Assembly: GCF_000980885.2 (NCBI RefSeq)
Contig: NZ_LBDA02000012.1
Coordinates: 186,001-250,000 of the forward strand
Direction of reading: 5' to 3'
Source: Streptomyces malaysiense
GTDB taxonomy: Bacteria > Actinomycetota > Actinomycetes > Streptomycetales > Streptomycetaceae
DNA length: 64,000 nucleotides
The notes beneath the pieces are model-generated. The model searched no databases. It worked only from the letters and a program-made list of their open reading frames with translations, and was not told where the DNA came from. Of the stretch, positions 1-9,100 are shown piece by piece. Both the position numbers and the translations under genes were made by a program. How positions within the stretch are numbered: position 1 is the stretch's first letter; the number at the start of each line of letters is the position of its first letter.

Positions 1-13
1 CGGACGGCTTCAC

Positions 14-1201
14 TCATGGTCGGCTGCTTTCTGCGGGGAAACGGTGGTGTGCGCGGAAGTCCTGGACGACGGGGGAGGCGAGCGCGAGGGACAGCGGGAC
101 CAGATCCTTGGCACGCCAGGCCGCCGCGCCGGGCGCGTCCGGCATGCGGTCGGGGTGGGCGTGCTGCCGCTCCAGGGCGACCACGATCATGGCCGCGTCG
201 GCGCTCGCGGCGGCCGCCGCCTCGTCCGGGCAGCGGCTCAGCGCCGTCCGGTGGGCCGCGTCGCGGACGGCCGGATCACAGTAGGGGGCGAGCGCGAGGA
301 TGGCGTCGTACAGCGCCGTCTTCCGGCTCATCAGCAGCATGGCCGGGGGAGTGCGCCACCAGGGCAGTGAGGAACGGATCGCGCCGGGGGTCGGCACGTC
401 ACGCAGCAGCCGCCACATCGGCGCCAGCCGGCGCAGCTGCCGTACCACCCGCACGGTCCCTGCCACGCGGGGCCCGACCAGTGGCAACGCGTATCCCACG
501 GCGCCGATGACCGCGGACAGGGCGGCGCACCGCGGGGACACCTGGGAGATGAGGAAGTCCAGGTCGTGGCCGGTCCAGCGGGCGCCCACCGCCACGAGGC
601 GGGTGACGTCGTAGCCCACGTGGAGCAGGTAGGCGGCCACCAGCAGGCGCAGGCCGGCCCGCAGCGAACCGTGCACCTCTTTGGACCAGCGCCGGCACAT
701 GACGACGTTGGCGATGGCCGCCACGCCGTGGGCCAGGAGATACGTGACGATCATCTCCCGGATCCAGGGCGTGCGGGCGTAGTATGAGTCGAAGAGCGTG
801 ACCTGCTCCACCGGGGCGTCGCCGGCCAGGAAGAGGACCACGACGGTGAGTACGGCCAGGCTGTAGGCCGCGACGCACCAGCGCGCGGCGCGCCGGGTCC
901 GCTCCGGCGGCGCGGGGCGCCAGTGGATGATCAGCAGGAGGCTCGCGCCGGAGTACGCGGTGAGCGCCGCGTAGACGACCAGGGCCGCGCAGTTCGTGAC
1001 GCCGGTGGCCCGGTTGAGCTCGACGATGGACCGCGGAGCGGCGAGGAGCATGACGCACCCGCCGGCGAACAACTGCGTGAACGCCGACCACAGCAGGGGG
1101 TCGCGCCGTCGGCGGGCCAGCGGGGGCAGCTTCAGGGCACAGACGAGGAACAGCGCGGCGCCACCGACGTAGTAGACGGGATTGCCGGGTCCTGATGCCA
1201 C
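14..1201 (-). CDS. DUF6545 / MAB_1171c-like multi-pass membrane protein
   Basis: A 395-residue protein with about seven hydrophobic helices in its first 250 residues, then a cytoplasmic helical tail of about 140 residues containing RCPDEAAAAASADAAMI. This is the layout of the DUF6545 (MAB_1171c-like putative transporter) family common in Streptomyces. The GTG start leaves a 21-base gap after the HExxH gene, so it is probably the last gene of a three-gene operon headed by an XRE regulator. The family has no established function. The topology and family are read from sequence; a transport or signalling role would be inference. Confidence 0.8.
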   Translation of the reverse strand: MASGPGNPVYYVGGAALFLVCALKLPPLARRRRDPLLWSAFTQLFAGGCVMLLAAPRSIVELNRATGVTNCAALVVYAALTAYSGASLLLIIHWRPAPPERTRRAARWCVAAYSLAVLTVVVLFLAGDAPVEQVTLFDSYYARTPWIREMIVTYLLAHGVAAIANVVMCRRWSKEVHGSLRAGLRLLVAAYLLHVGYDVTRLVAVGARWTGHDLDFLISQVSPRCAALSAVIGAVGYALPLVGPRVAGTVRVVRQLRRLAPMWRLLRDVPTPGAIRSSLPWWRTPPAMLLMSRKTALYDAILALAPYCDPAVRDAAHRTALSRCPDEAAAAASADAAMIVVALERQHAHPDRMPDAPGAAAWRAKDLVPLSLALASPVVQDFRAHHRFPAESSRP

Positions 1202-1222
1202 TGTCCTGCTTCTCTCGTGGGG

Positions 1223-1822
1223 TCAGACCTGCCGGAACCGGTGGGCCATCGACGCCCCGATCCGTCCGCTGACATGGTGGGGATCGACGGGGGAGCCTGT
1301 CAGCCGCAGGGCCGCCTGGAGACCGGTGGCGAGCCGCAGACCGAAGTGTTCGGCCTCGATCTCCTCGTCCGCCTCGCGGCTGTCCGAGCGCGCGGCGTAG
1401 TGCAGGGCCGCGTCCGTACGGTCGGTGAGCGGGGCGTCCGGCTCGTCGGCCGCGGAGACGACGGCCACGAACGCGGCGAGGCCGGCCGCCCCCTCGTTCC
1501 CCGACGCGCGGGCGGCGTGTTCGTGCGCGTCGCCGCGGTGCCCGTGGAACATGTGCCATGCCTCGTGGCCGATGATCACCAGCTGGTGCTCGGGATCGGT
1601 GTTCTCCTCGTAGACGATCAGATCGTGGCTCGTCCGGTCCACCCACAGACCGCTGGCGGTCACCGGCGGGAAGGCCGCCTCGCGCAGCCGCACCGTGCGC
1701 CCTCGTACCGTGGTCAGGGCCCGGCCGAGGAGTGGGATCACGTCCGCTTCGCCGGCCGGCGTCGGCAGACTCCCGATGAGCCGGGCGCTGAGCCGCCGCA
1801 TCGCCCTCGCGGCCGCGCTCAC
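1223..1822 (-). CDS. HExxH zinc-metallopeptidase-like protein (ImmA/IrrE-like, often labelled 'toxin component')
   Basis: A 199-residue cytosolic protein with HEAWH at residues 86-90, the HExxH zinc motif, and an acidic stretch near residues 152-160 that could supply the third ligand. Proteins of this type sit beside XRE regulators in actinomycetes and are often annotated as toxin components, although ImmA/IrrE relatives act as regulator-specific proteases. The GTG start overlaps the XRE stop codon as GTGA, so translation is coupled. A role in cleaving the neighbouring regulator is inference from context. Confidence 0.7.
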   Translation of the reverse strand: MSAAARAMRRLSARLIGSLPTPAGEADVIPLLGRALTTVRGRTVRLREAAFPPVTASGLWVDRTSHDLIVYEENTDPEHQLVIIGHEAWHMFHGHRGDAHEHAARASGNEGAAGLAAFVAVVSAADEPDAPLTDRTDAALHYAARSDSREADEEIEAEHFGLRLATGLQAALRLTGSPVDPHHVSGRIGASMAHRFRQV

Positions 1823-2433
1823 CGGTCCCCCTCCTGGTCGTCGAGTTCCAGCAGGGCCTTCAGGGTCGCGTTGAGCACGTTCCAGCGCTCCTCCGGCAGG
1901 TCCCGTGCCTGCCGCAGCGCGAAGCCGCGCACATCGTCCCGGCCCGCCGAGGCCGACGCCACGACCGCCCGTCCCTCGGGCGCGGACCGCGCGGCGAGCA
2001 GGGACCGCAGCTCCCGGTTGAGGGCTTCGTCGGCGGGCGCGGTGAAGAACGCCTCACCCCACTCGACCCCGAAGAAGTCGACCAGGCCGTGCAGCAGCTC
2101 CACACTGGGCACCTTGTCGCCCGCGCAGACCTGTCGTGCCCAGAACGCGGAGACCCCCAACCGCGCGGAAATGGCGCCCGCGAGGTCCGACATCCGCTGA
2201 CCCGTGCGGGCCCGTCGGCCGTCCGCGAGTGCCTTGATCCGCGACCGGACCCGCTCGTTGACCGTCTCGGCGGGCGGCTGCCCGCCCCGCAGCAGTGCGC
2301 CCACGACGTCCTCGGGCAACGCGGTCCTGACCGCCAGCCTCCTGGCGTCGAGGAACTCCGACCGTTCGAGGCCCTCCTGCCGGATCAGCGCGTCAAGACG
2401 CCGAAGGGTCTCGGGCAGCGGCGTCGACTCCAC
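1819..2433 (-). CDS. XRE-family transcriptional regulator
   Basis: A 204-residue protein with a helix-turn-helix around residues 75-120: AGAISARLGVSAFWARQV, then a segment about selecting a DNA site (GDKVPSVELLHGLVDFFGV). It begins at GTG, with GGGAG seven bases upstream. It heads the operon that continues into the HExxH protein and the DUF6545 membrane protein. An inverted repeat at 2505-2530 lies in its likely promoter and is a candidate autoregulatory operator. The long helical C-terminus could bind the HExxH partner. Confidence 0.75.
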   Translation of the reverse strand: MESTPLPETLRRLDALIRQEGLERSEFLDARRLAVRTALPEDVVGALLRGGQPPAETVNERVRSRIKALADGRRARTGQRMSDLAGAISARLGVSAFWARQVCAGDKVPSVELLHGLVDFFGVEWGEAFFTAPADEALNRELRSLLAARSAPEGRAVVASASAGRDDVRGFALRQARDLPEERWNVLNATLKALLELDDQEGDR

Positions 2434-2504
2434 CGATGTGCTCCCAGCTCGCGGGACTGCTGCAATCCTCCTGGCACCCTATGCGCAACCGGCATGGGTT
2501 CAAT

Positions 2505-2530
2505 GATCGTTTATTGGCCAAAGAACGATC
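2505..2530. promoter_or_regulatory. Inverted repeat, candidate operator of the XRE operon
   Basis: GATCGTT and AACGATC form perfect 7-base arms separated by 12 bases. They lie about 72 bases upstream of the XRE start codon, in locally AT-rich sequence typical of a promoter. Autoregulation by the XRE protein is inferred. Confidence 0.45.
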
Positions 2531-2719
2531 GCTGACGGAGTAGGCGCGAGATCGGTGCCCGACGGCGCCGCGTCGGTGGCGGGGGCCGTCATTACCTGTG
2601 AGGTAATCGCGCGGCCGGACCGGGTGCGGCAAGGTGGAGTCATCGGGTTCCGGGCCGGCGCACTCCGGTCCGGAAGCCGATCCGACGTGTACGGGGCGGT
2701 CACCGAGCGGTGGGGCAGG

Positions 2720-2817
2720 TGGCGGAGAGGGCAGGATTTGAACCTGCGTGGGCCCCGGGAGGCCCGACCTCGAGACTTGCTCGTCGGTCCCCGATAAACC
2801 ACTCCGGGCACCTCTCC
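2720..2817 (-). tRNA. Class II (Ser-like) tRNA with abnormal anticodon arm; anticodon not assignable
   Basis: Read on the minus strand, a 7-bp acceptor stem (GGAGAGG / CCTCTCC) is followed by G73 and an encoded CCA. The T arm is perfect (GCAGG-TTCAAAT-CCTGC), a D arm is visible, and a long variable arm is present (GGGCC / GGCCC). G73 plus the long variable arm points to serine. The anticodon arm does not fold normally: the only 5-bp stem, CCGAC / GTCGG, encloses 14 bases (GAGCAAGTCTCGAG) instead of 7, so no anticodon can be read with confidence. It may be a tRNA pseudogene or an unusual tRNA. The gene is 98 bases including CCA. Confidence 0.65.
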
Positions 2818-2916
2818 TCGTTCCCGGCGGCGGGTGTTCCTCCCTTCGCCGTTCACATGGAAGAGAGTGGCGGAGGGCGCTGACACGGGGCTGACACCCG
2901 CTGCCGGGGCGGCGGT

Positions 2917-4383
2917 TCAGGCGTCGGCGAGGAGGGGGTCGTAGGGGGTGGAGAGCCGGCGGCCGGACATGAAGGACAGGAAGTCCCGCACGAACGCGCC
3001 GCGGGTGTAGACGGTGTCGGTGCGGGTCTCGGGGTCGCCGGCGGTGTCGCGGTGGAACGCCGTGCGGAACAGGGCGCGGTACTCGGCCTCGTCGATGCGT
3101 CCGTTGCCGTCCTCGTCGGCTGCGTCGAAGAGGACCTCGGCGGTCCTGATCAACGCGGGACCGGCCAGGGCGGGTGCCGCCGCGGCGTACTCCTGGGCGC
3201 TGACACGGCCGTCTCCGTCGGTGTCGAGAGCCGTCTGGAGCTCGCGCCACCAGTCGGCGAAGGCGTCGTAGAGCCGGGTCTCCGCGGGTTCGTCCAGATC
3301 GAGACGGCCGCACAACTCGCGTGCCATGGCGGCGAGGTCGGGCCAGGTGAGGTACCCGTCGCCGGTCTGGTCGAGCACGTCGCGGAAGAACTCCTCCGCG
3401 CTGCGCCGCCCCGACGGCGGGGGCGCGGGGGCGGCTGGGAAGGACGTGGGGGCGACGAGGCGGAGCAGGGCCCCGGCCCGTCGCATCCGCTCCTGCAGGG
3501 CCGTGACGGTCCTTGCCCGGGGATCGTCGCTGCCGGGGGAGAGGGCCAGCAGGTCGGCGACGTTCTGGGCCCGGAGCCAGCCCTCGGGCAGGAAGCGGGC
3601 CAGGTCGGCGGTCAGGTAGGCGCCCTGCATCAGGGCTCCCGCACCGAGCAGTTCCGGCAGCCCGGCCCGGCGCCGGAAGGATTCGGGGAGGGAGGCCACC
3701 GTGATCGCCCCGATGGCCGGACCGACGACGGCTCGGCCGAGCGCCCACAGGGTGGGAAAGCCGTGGAGCAGCGGGGGAGCGGGCAGGTGGTCGAAGAGCT
3801 TGTAGAGGATGATGCGCATGGCCTCGGTGTTCTCCAGCTCCTCCTCCACCATGCGGTCGTAGTAGGACCAGAACTCAGGCAGACTGTCCGGCAGTTGACC
3901 GGCCTCGTCACCGAAGGCCGCGTGGTACGCCCGGAACTCGCCGTACAACTGCTCCACGGCGCTCGGGGGCAGGGGCCGGCCGCTCATCCGGCACATGGTG
4001 ACGGCGCTTTCGAACAGCGTCGCGACCACCCAGGCCCGTACGCCGGGGTCCGTCGCGTCGTACGGCCGGTCGTTCGCGTCCCTTCCCCTCAGCCTGGTGT
4101 GCAGGCGGTTGAGCCGCGCGGCCTCCTTGGCCCGCACCTGGTCGTCGGCGCCGAACATGCGCTGGAGGCTCAGGAAGGTGTTGCGCAGCCGGCGCCAGGG
4201 GTGGGTGACGAAGGTCGAGTTGTCGATCAGCGCGGCGCCGATCTGCGGGTGCGCGGCTTCCAGTACGGTCGCCCGGATCATGGCCGGTGCCCAGCGCGGG
4301 TCGTCGAAGAGCTCGTGGAACTGCGATCCCGGCCCGAACAAGGGCGGTCGCGCGCTGCCGTCGCCTGTGTCGCTCACGGTCAC
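2917..4383 (-). CDS. MpaB/Lcp-type (DUF2236) oxygenase with C-terminal EF-hand domain
   Basis: The first 320 residues look like the oxygenase MpaB / latex-clearing protein fold (DUF2236), a haem-binding helical domain; AAHPQIGAALIDNSTF carries a likely conserved His. The last 130 residues hold three EF-hand-like loops (DQTGDGYLTWPDL, DTDGDGRVSAQEY, DEDGNGRIDEAEY), so calcium may regulate it. The GTG start at 4383 is chosen because it overlaps the stop of the upstream prenyltransferase as GTGA with GGAG just upstream; a longer ATG reading from 4452 would run into that gene. Lcp enzymes cleave cis-polyisoprene and MpaB cleaves a prenyl chain, so pairing with a cis-prenyltransferase is suggestive. 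The substrate is unknown. Confidence 0.75.
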   Translation of the reverse strand: MTVSDTGDGSARPPLFGPGSQFHELFDDPRWAPAMIRATVLEAAHPQIGAALIDNSTFVTHPWRRLRNTFLSLQRMFGADDQVRAKEAARLNRLHTRLRGRDANDRPYDATDPGVRAWVVATLFESAVTMCRMSGRPLPPSAVEQLYGEFRAYHAAFGDEAGQLPDSLPEFWSYYDRMVEEELENTEAMRIILYKLFDHLPAPPLLHGFPTLWALGRAVVGPAIGAITVASLPESFRRRAGLPELLGAGALMQGAYLTADLARFLPEGWLRAQNVADLLALSPGSDDPRARTVTALQERMRRAGALLRLVAPTSFPAAPAPPPSGRRSAEEFFRDVLDQTGDGYLTWPDLAAMARELCGRLDLDEPAETRLYDAFADWWRELQTALDTDGDGRVSAQEYAAAAPALAGPALIRTAEVLFDAADEDGNGRIDEAEYRALFRTAFHRDTAGDPETRTDTVYTRGAFVRDFLSFMSGRRLSTPYDPLLADA

Positions 4384-5150
4384 GGTGCTCCGTTCTGTTT
4401 CGGCGGGACGCCGCCGAAACGGCGCTCGCGCTGCTGATAGGTGTGCAGGCATTCAAGGAAGTGGGGTGCGCGGAAGTCGGGCCACAGCACGGGTGGGAAG
4501 ACCCACTCGGCGTAGGCGACCTGCCAGAGCATGAAGTTGGAGATGCGCTGTTCCCCCGAGGTACGGATGACCAGGTCGACGTCCGGTGTGTCGGGGAAGG
4601 GCAGATGAGCGGCGAAGCTCTCCTCGGTCACGTCCTCGGCCGGCACCCCGCCGCGGATCAGCGACCGTGCCGCCGCGACGATGTCCCGGCGGCCTCCGTG
4701 GTCGAAGGCGACGGTCAGGGTCATGCGCCGGCTCTCGCCGGTCAGGGTCGTCAGGTCGGCGAAGTCCTGGGCCAGTGCCGGGGGGATGCGCGGGTGCGTC
4801 ACACCGAGGAAGCGGCAACGGATGCCCCGCGCCCGCAGCAGCGGGGCGTGCTTGCGCACCGCGCGGCGTACCAGTTCCATGAGGAAGGCGACTTCGTCGT
4901 CGGGCCGGCGCCAGTTCTCCGTCGAGAACGCGTACAGGCTCAGCCACTCCACCCCGGCCGACCGCGCCGCCTCGATGACGTCGATCACCGTACGCTCCGC
5001 GGCCCGGTGCCCTGCCGTACGCGGCAACGACCGCTGCGCGGCCCACCGGCCGTTCCCGTCCATCACGCACGCGACATGCCGGGGAACCGGGCGCTTGCCG
5101 GAGCCCCCGGAAAAGGAGCCCGAGCCCTCGACGGCCGACCGAGACGTCAT
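4380..5150 (-). CDS. Isoprenyl transferase (cis-prenyltransferase, UPPS family)
   Basis: The protein condenses isopentenyl diphosphate onto an allylic diphosphate with Z geometry. Diagnostic motifs are MDGNGRWA (diphosphate-binding Asp), YAFSTENW, and DLVIRTSGEQRISNFMLWQ near the C-terminus. About 256 residues is the usual family length. One family motif differs: the usual NYGGR-type segment reads AFDHGGRRDI. ATG at 5150 is preferred over the GTG at 5168 because GGGGGAAGG lies just upstream of it. It is translationally coupled to the MpaB/Lcp-like oxygenase, which suggests a specialised product rather than, or in addition to, undecaprenyl diphosphate. Confidence 0.88.
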   Translation of the reverse strand: MTSRSAVEGSGSFSGGSGKRPVPRHVACVMDGNGRWAAQRSLPRTAGHRAAERTVIDVIEAARSAGVEWLSLYAFSTENWRRPDDEVAFLMELVRRAVRKHAPLLRARGIRCRFLGVTHPRIPPALAQDFADLTTLTGESRRMTLTVAFDHGGRRDIVAAARSLIRGGVPAEDVTEESFAAHLPFPDTPDVDLVIRTSGEQRISNFMLWQVAYAEWVFPPVLWPDFRAPHFLECLHTYQQRERRFGGVPPKQNGAP

Positions 5151-5374
5151 ACCTTCCCCCCACCACACGCGACGGCGACCGCCCGCCGCTCAGGGGCCGG
5201 CCCCACCCGGTACGCGTCCGCCCCGACGCGTGCGTACGAGCCGATCACCACATGGCATGCAGATTGCCACCCCGCGACGGCGCGCGGCGCCCCGGCGGGG
5301 GAGATTCACCCATGGCGCGGGCGTTCGAGCAGGGACCGGTCGGCGAACGGCCGGAGACGAGGACCGCCGCACCA

Positions 5375-5784
5375 TCAGGGCGTCGGTGACGCCCCGGTGA
5401 GGGTCGTCCACTGCCGGACGGCCTCCTGGCGGGAGCCGACCGCCGTCCCCGCGGCCATCGCCTCCGCGTCCGCCCCCGGGCAGGGTGCCCCCGGGCGGGT
5501 CAGGAGGAGGAGCGGCCACTCGGCGCCGGCGCCGGGGCACGTTGCACGGGGATCGCGCTCCGTCCCGGGGCGTGCTGCCGGTGCTGGTCCGCGCCGTTGG
5601 TGCCGCTGTCGTCCGCGGCGACGTCGACGCACTCGCCGCCCGGCCCGGTGACCGTGCCCTGGGGTCCGTTGGGCACGTCCGTCTCGCCGAAGTGGCCGAC
5701 CGAGACCACGTTCGACCGGACGGCGTTCTCGGCGGCGTCGCTCGGGTAGCCGGCGACCATCACGCCCGCGGAGAAGGTCCCCCC
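5375..5784 (-). pseudogene. Remnant of a secreted enzyme with C-terminal ricin-B-like lectin domain
   Basis: Two minus-strand frames carry consecutive pieces of a beta-trefoil lectin. The first has GGECVDVAADDSGTNG, resembling the usual CLDV...NGT repeat. After a frame change the second has AGTAV and QEAVRQW, resembling the NGT-V and QQW repeats. Just before the lectin comes VMVAGYPSDAAENAVRSNVV, which looks like the end of a secreted glycoside hydrolase catalytic domain. There is no start codon, no upstream domain and no continuous frame, so this is a decayed 3' end. The family assignment is by eye. Confidence 0.4.
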
Positions 5785-5939
5785 GGACCGCCCGGGGCGG
5801 CGCCGGCCGGGCGGGCCAGGACGTGGCGGACGTTTCGCCCTCGGTGTCCGCCGTGCGCGTCCCCCCGGTCCGGACAGCGCTCGGACCCGCTCGGCCGCCG
5901 ACCGATCCCATGACCGTCCGGGGCCGTCGACGGCTTTTG

Positions 5940-6102
5940 TGCGAGGCCGGGGGACTGGGTTAACCTGCGGCGTATTTTCCCCTCCTGTAAATCTGTGAAC
6001 TGGGGAAATGCACACATGAACCGCCGGGTCAGGCCGCGTGCCCGGCGCTGGTTCCGAGCCCTCCCATGCCGAGGGCTCCTTTTGGTGCGGAATGAGGCGC
6101 GC
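5940..6102 (+). promoter_or_regulatory. Structured leader of the hybrid kinase gene
   Basis: No coding signal is seen here except a short in-frame extension from a GTG at 5995, which I do not accept as the start. The leader contains an AT-richer patch, an inverted repeat TTTCCCC (5976-5982) / GGGGAAA (6002-6008), then a terminator-like hairpin at 6056-6083, all before the start codon at 6103. This layout would fit transcription attenuation. No known riboswitch family was recognised. Confidence 0.4.
6056..6083 (+). terminator. Intrinsic-terminator-like hairpin inside the kinase leader
   Basis: GAGCCCTC (6056-6063) and GAGGGCTC (6071-6078) form an 8-bp perfect stem with a 7-base loop, followed by CTTTT. 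U-tracts of this kind are rare in this GC-rich DNA. It lies about 20 bases upstream of the kinase start codon and there is no plus-strand gene before it to terminate, so it may be an attenuator. Confidence 0.5.
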
Positions 6103-9100
6103 ATGACCGGCAAGGCGACCGGGACGACCGACGCGGTACCGGGCGACGAGGAACTGAGAAGACTGCTCGCGGGGTTGACGGCCGTCCGTGACGGGGACTT
6201 CGGAACCCGGCTGCCGGACGACTCCCCGGGCCTCATGGGCGACATCGCCACCGTCTTCAACGGCATGATCGACCAGCTGTCCGTGTTCACCTCCGAAGTC
6301 ACCCGCGTGGCCCGCGAGGTGGGCACCGAGGGCACCCTCGGCGGTCAGGCGCAGGTGCCGGGGGTCTCGGGCACCTGGGCCGACCTGACCGACTCGGTCA
6401 ACGCGATGGCGGGCAACCTCACCACCCAGGTCCGCGACATCGCCCAGGTGGCCACCGCGGTCGCCAAGGGCGACCTGTCGCAGAAGATCGACGTTCCCGC
6501 GCGGGGCGAGATCCTTCAGCTGAAGGAGACCGTCAACACGATGGTCGACCAGCTCTCCGCCTTCGCCGACGAGGTCACCCGGGTCGCCCGCGAGGTCGGC
6601 ACCGAGGGCCGGCTCGGCGGCCAGGCGCAGGTCCCGGGCGTCGCCGGCGTCTGGCGCGACCTCACGGATTCGGTCAACTTCATGGCCGGGAACCTGACCG
6701 CGCAGGTGCGCAACGTCGCCCAGGTGACGACGGCCGTGGCGCAGGGCGATCTGTCGCAGAAGATCACGGTGGACGCGCGGGGCGAGATCCTGGAGCTGAA
6801 GAGCACCATCAACACGATGGTGGATCAGCTGTCGGCGTTCGCGGACGAGGTGACGCGCGTGGCCCGTGAGGTGGGCACCGAGGGCCGGCTCGGCGGCCAG
6901 GCGGACGTCAAGGGTGTGAAGGGCACCTGGCGCGACCTCACGGATTCGGTCAACTTCATGGCCGGGAACCTGACCGCGCAGGTGCGCAACGTCGCCCAGG
7001 TGGCCACGGCCGTGGCGCAGGGCGATCTGTCGCAGAAGATCACGGTGGACGCGCGGGGCGAGATCCTGGAGCTGAAGAGCACCATCAACACGATGGTGGA
7101 TCAGCTGTCGGCGTTCGCGGACGAGGTGACGCGCGTGGCCCGTGAGGTGGGCACCGAAGGCCGGCTCGGCGGCCAGGCGCAGGTGCGCGGGGTGGCCGGC
7201 ACCTGGAAGGACCTCACCGACAACGTCAATGTGATGGCCTCCAACCTCACCGGGCAGGTCCGCTCCATCACCCAGGTCGCCACGGCCGTCGCCAAGGGCG
7301 ACCTCTCGCAGAAGATCATGGTGGAGGCCAAGGGCGAGGTGGCCGCGCTCGCCGACGTCATCAACACCATGGTCGACACCCTGTCGGCGTTCGCGGACGA
7401 GGTGACGCGCGTGGCCCGCGAGGTGGGCACCGAGGGCCGGCTGGGCGGCCAGGCTCACGTGCCCAACGTGGCCGGCACCTGGAAGGACCTCACCGACAAC
7501 GTCAACTCCATGGCCAACAACCTCACCGGCCAGGTGCGCAACATCGCGCTGGTGACCACGGCCGTGGCCAAGGGCGACCTGTCGAAGAAGATCGACGTCG
7601 ACGCGCGCGGCGAGATCCTCGAACTGAAGACGACCATCAACACGATGGTGGATCAGCTGTCGGCGTTCGCGGACGAGGTGACGCGCGTGGCCCGTGAGGT
7701 GGGCACCGAGGGCCGGCTCGGCGGCCAGGCCGAGGTCGAGGGCGTCTCCGGAACCTGGAAGCGGCTCACCGAGAACGTCAACGAACTCGCCGGGAACCTC
7801 ACCCGGCAGGTCCGCGCCATCGCGGACGTCGCCAGTGCCGTCGCCGAGGGCGACCTGACCCGCTCGATCACCGTCGACGCCTCCGGCGAGGTCGCCGACC
7901 TCAAGGACAACATCAACTCCATGGTGGAGTCCCTGCGCGAGACCACCCGGGCCAACCAGGAACAGGACTGGCTCAAGACCAACCTCGCCCGGCTCTCCGG
8001 CCTCATGCAGGGCCACCGCGACCTGCGCGTGGTGGCCGAGCTGATCATGGACGAGCTGGTGCCCCAGGTGTCCGCCCAGTACGGTGCCTTCTACCTCGCC
8101 GAGGACGCCGCCTCGGGCCCCGAACTGCGGCTCGTCGGCGACTACGGCCGCCCCGACGAGGACGAGCGCCCCGAGCGGATCCCCTTCGGCCGCTCCCTGG
8201 TCGGACAGGCCGCGCGCAGCCGCCGTACCATCGCGGTCGACGAGCTGCCGCCCCGGTACGTCACCATCTCCTCCGGGCTCGGGCAGATCGAGCCCACCGC
8301 CCTGTTGCTGCTGCCCATCCTCTTCGAGGAGCAGGTGCTCGGCGTCATCGAACTGGCCTCCGTCACCCGGTTCACCACCGTGCAGAGGGACTTCCTCCAG
8401 CAGCTCGTGGACACCATCGGCGTCAACGTCAACACGATCGTCGCCAACGCCCGCACCGACGAACTGCTGGAGGAGTCCCAGCGCCTCACCAGCGAACTCC
8501 AGTCCCGCTCCGCCGAGTTGCAGGCCCAGCAGGAGGAACTCCAGCGCTCCAACGCCGAACTGGAGGAGAAGGCCTCGCTGCTCGCCGAGCAGAACCGCGA
8601 CATCGAGGGGAAGAACCTCCAGATCGAGCAGGCCCGACAGGAACTGGAGGCACGCGCCCAGCAGTTGTCGCTCGCCTCCAAGTACAAGTCCGAGTTCCTC
8701 GCCAACATGAGCCACGAGCTGCGCACCCCGCTCAACAGCCTGCTCATCCTCGCCCAGTTGCTCGCCCAGAACCCCTCCCGCAACCTCACCCCGAAGCAGG
8801 TCGAGTACGCGGGCATCATCCACTCGGCCGGCTCCGACCTGCTCCAGCTGATCAACGACATCCTCGACCTGTCCAAGGTCGAGGCCGGCAAGATGGACGT
8901 CACCCCGGAGCGGGTCCCGCTGCGCCAGCTCATCGAGTACGTCGAGGCCACCTTCCGGCCGATGACCTCCCAGAAGAGCCTCGGCTTCACGGTCACCACG
9001 TCGGCCGGCGCGCCCGCCGACCTTCTCACCGACGACTCCCGGCTCCGCCAGATCCTGCGCAACCTGCTGTCCAACGCGGTGAAGTTCACCGAACAGGGCG

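Noticed and set aside
1819..2433. Classical toxin-antitoxin pair with the HExxH gene
   Set aside because: The regulator is first and 204 residues long with a membrane-protein third gene, so a simple toxin-antitoxin label is not supported by sequence alone.
2720..2817. Selenocysteine tRNA
   Set aside because: The length suggested it, but the acceptor stem is 7 bp and no TCA anticodon is present.
6281..7936. CRISPR-like or mobile repeat array
   Set aside because: The period is 276 bp, in frame, and encodes HAMP domains; there are no spacers.
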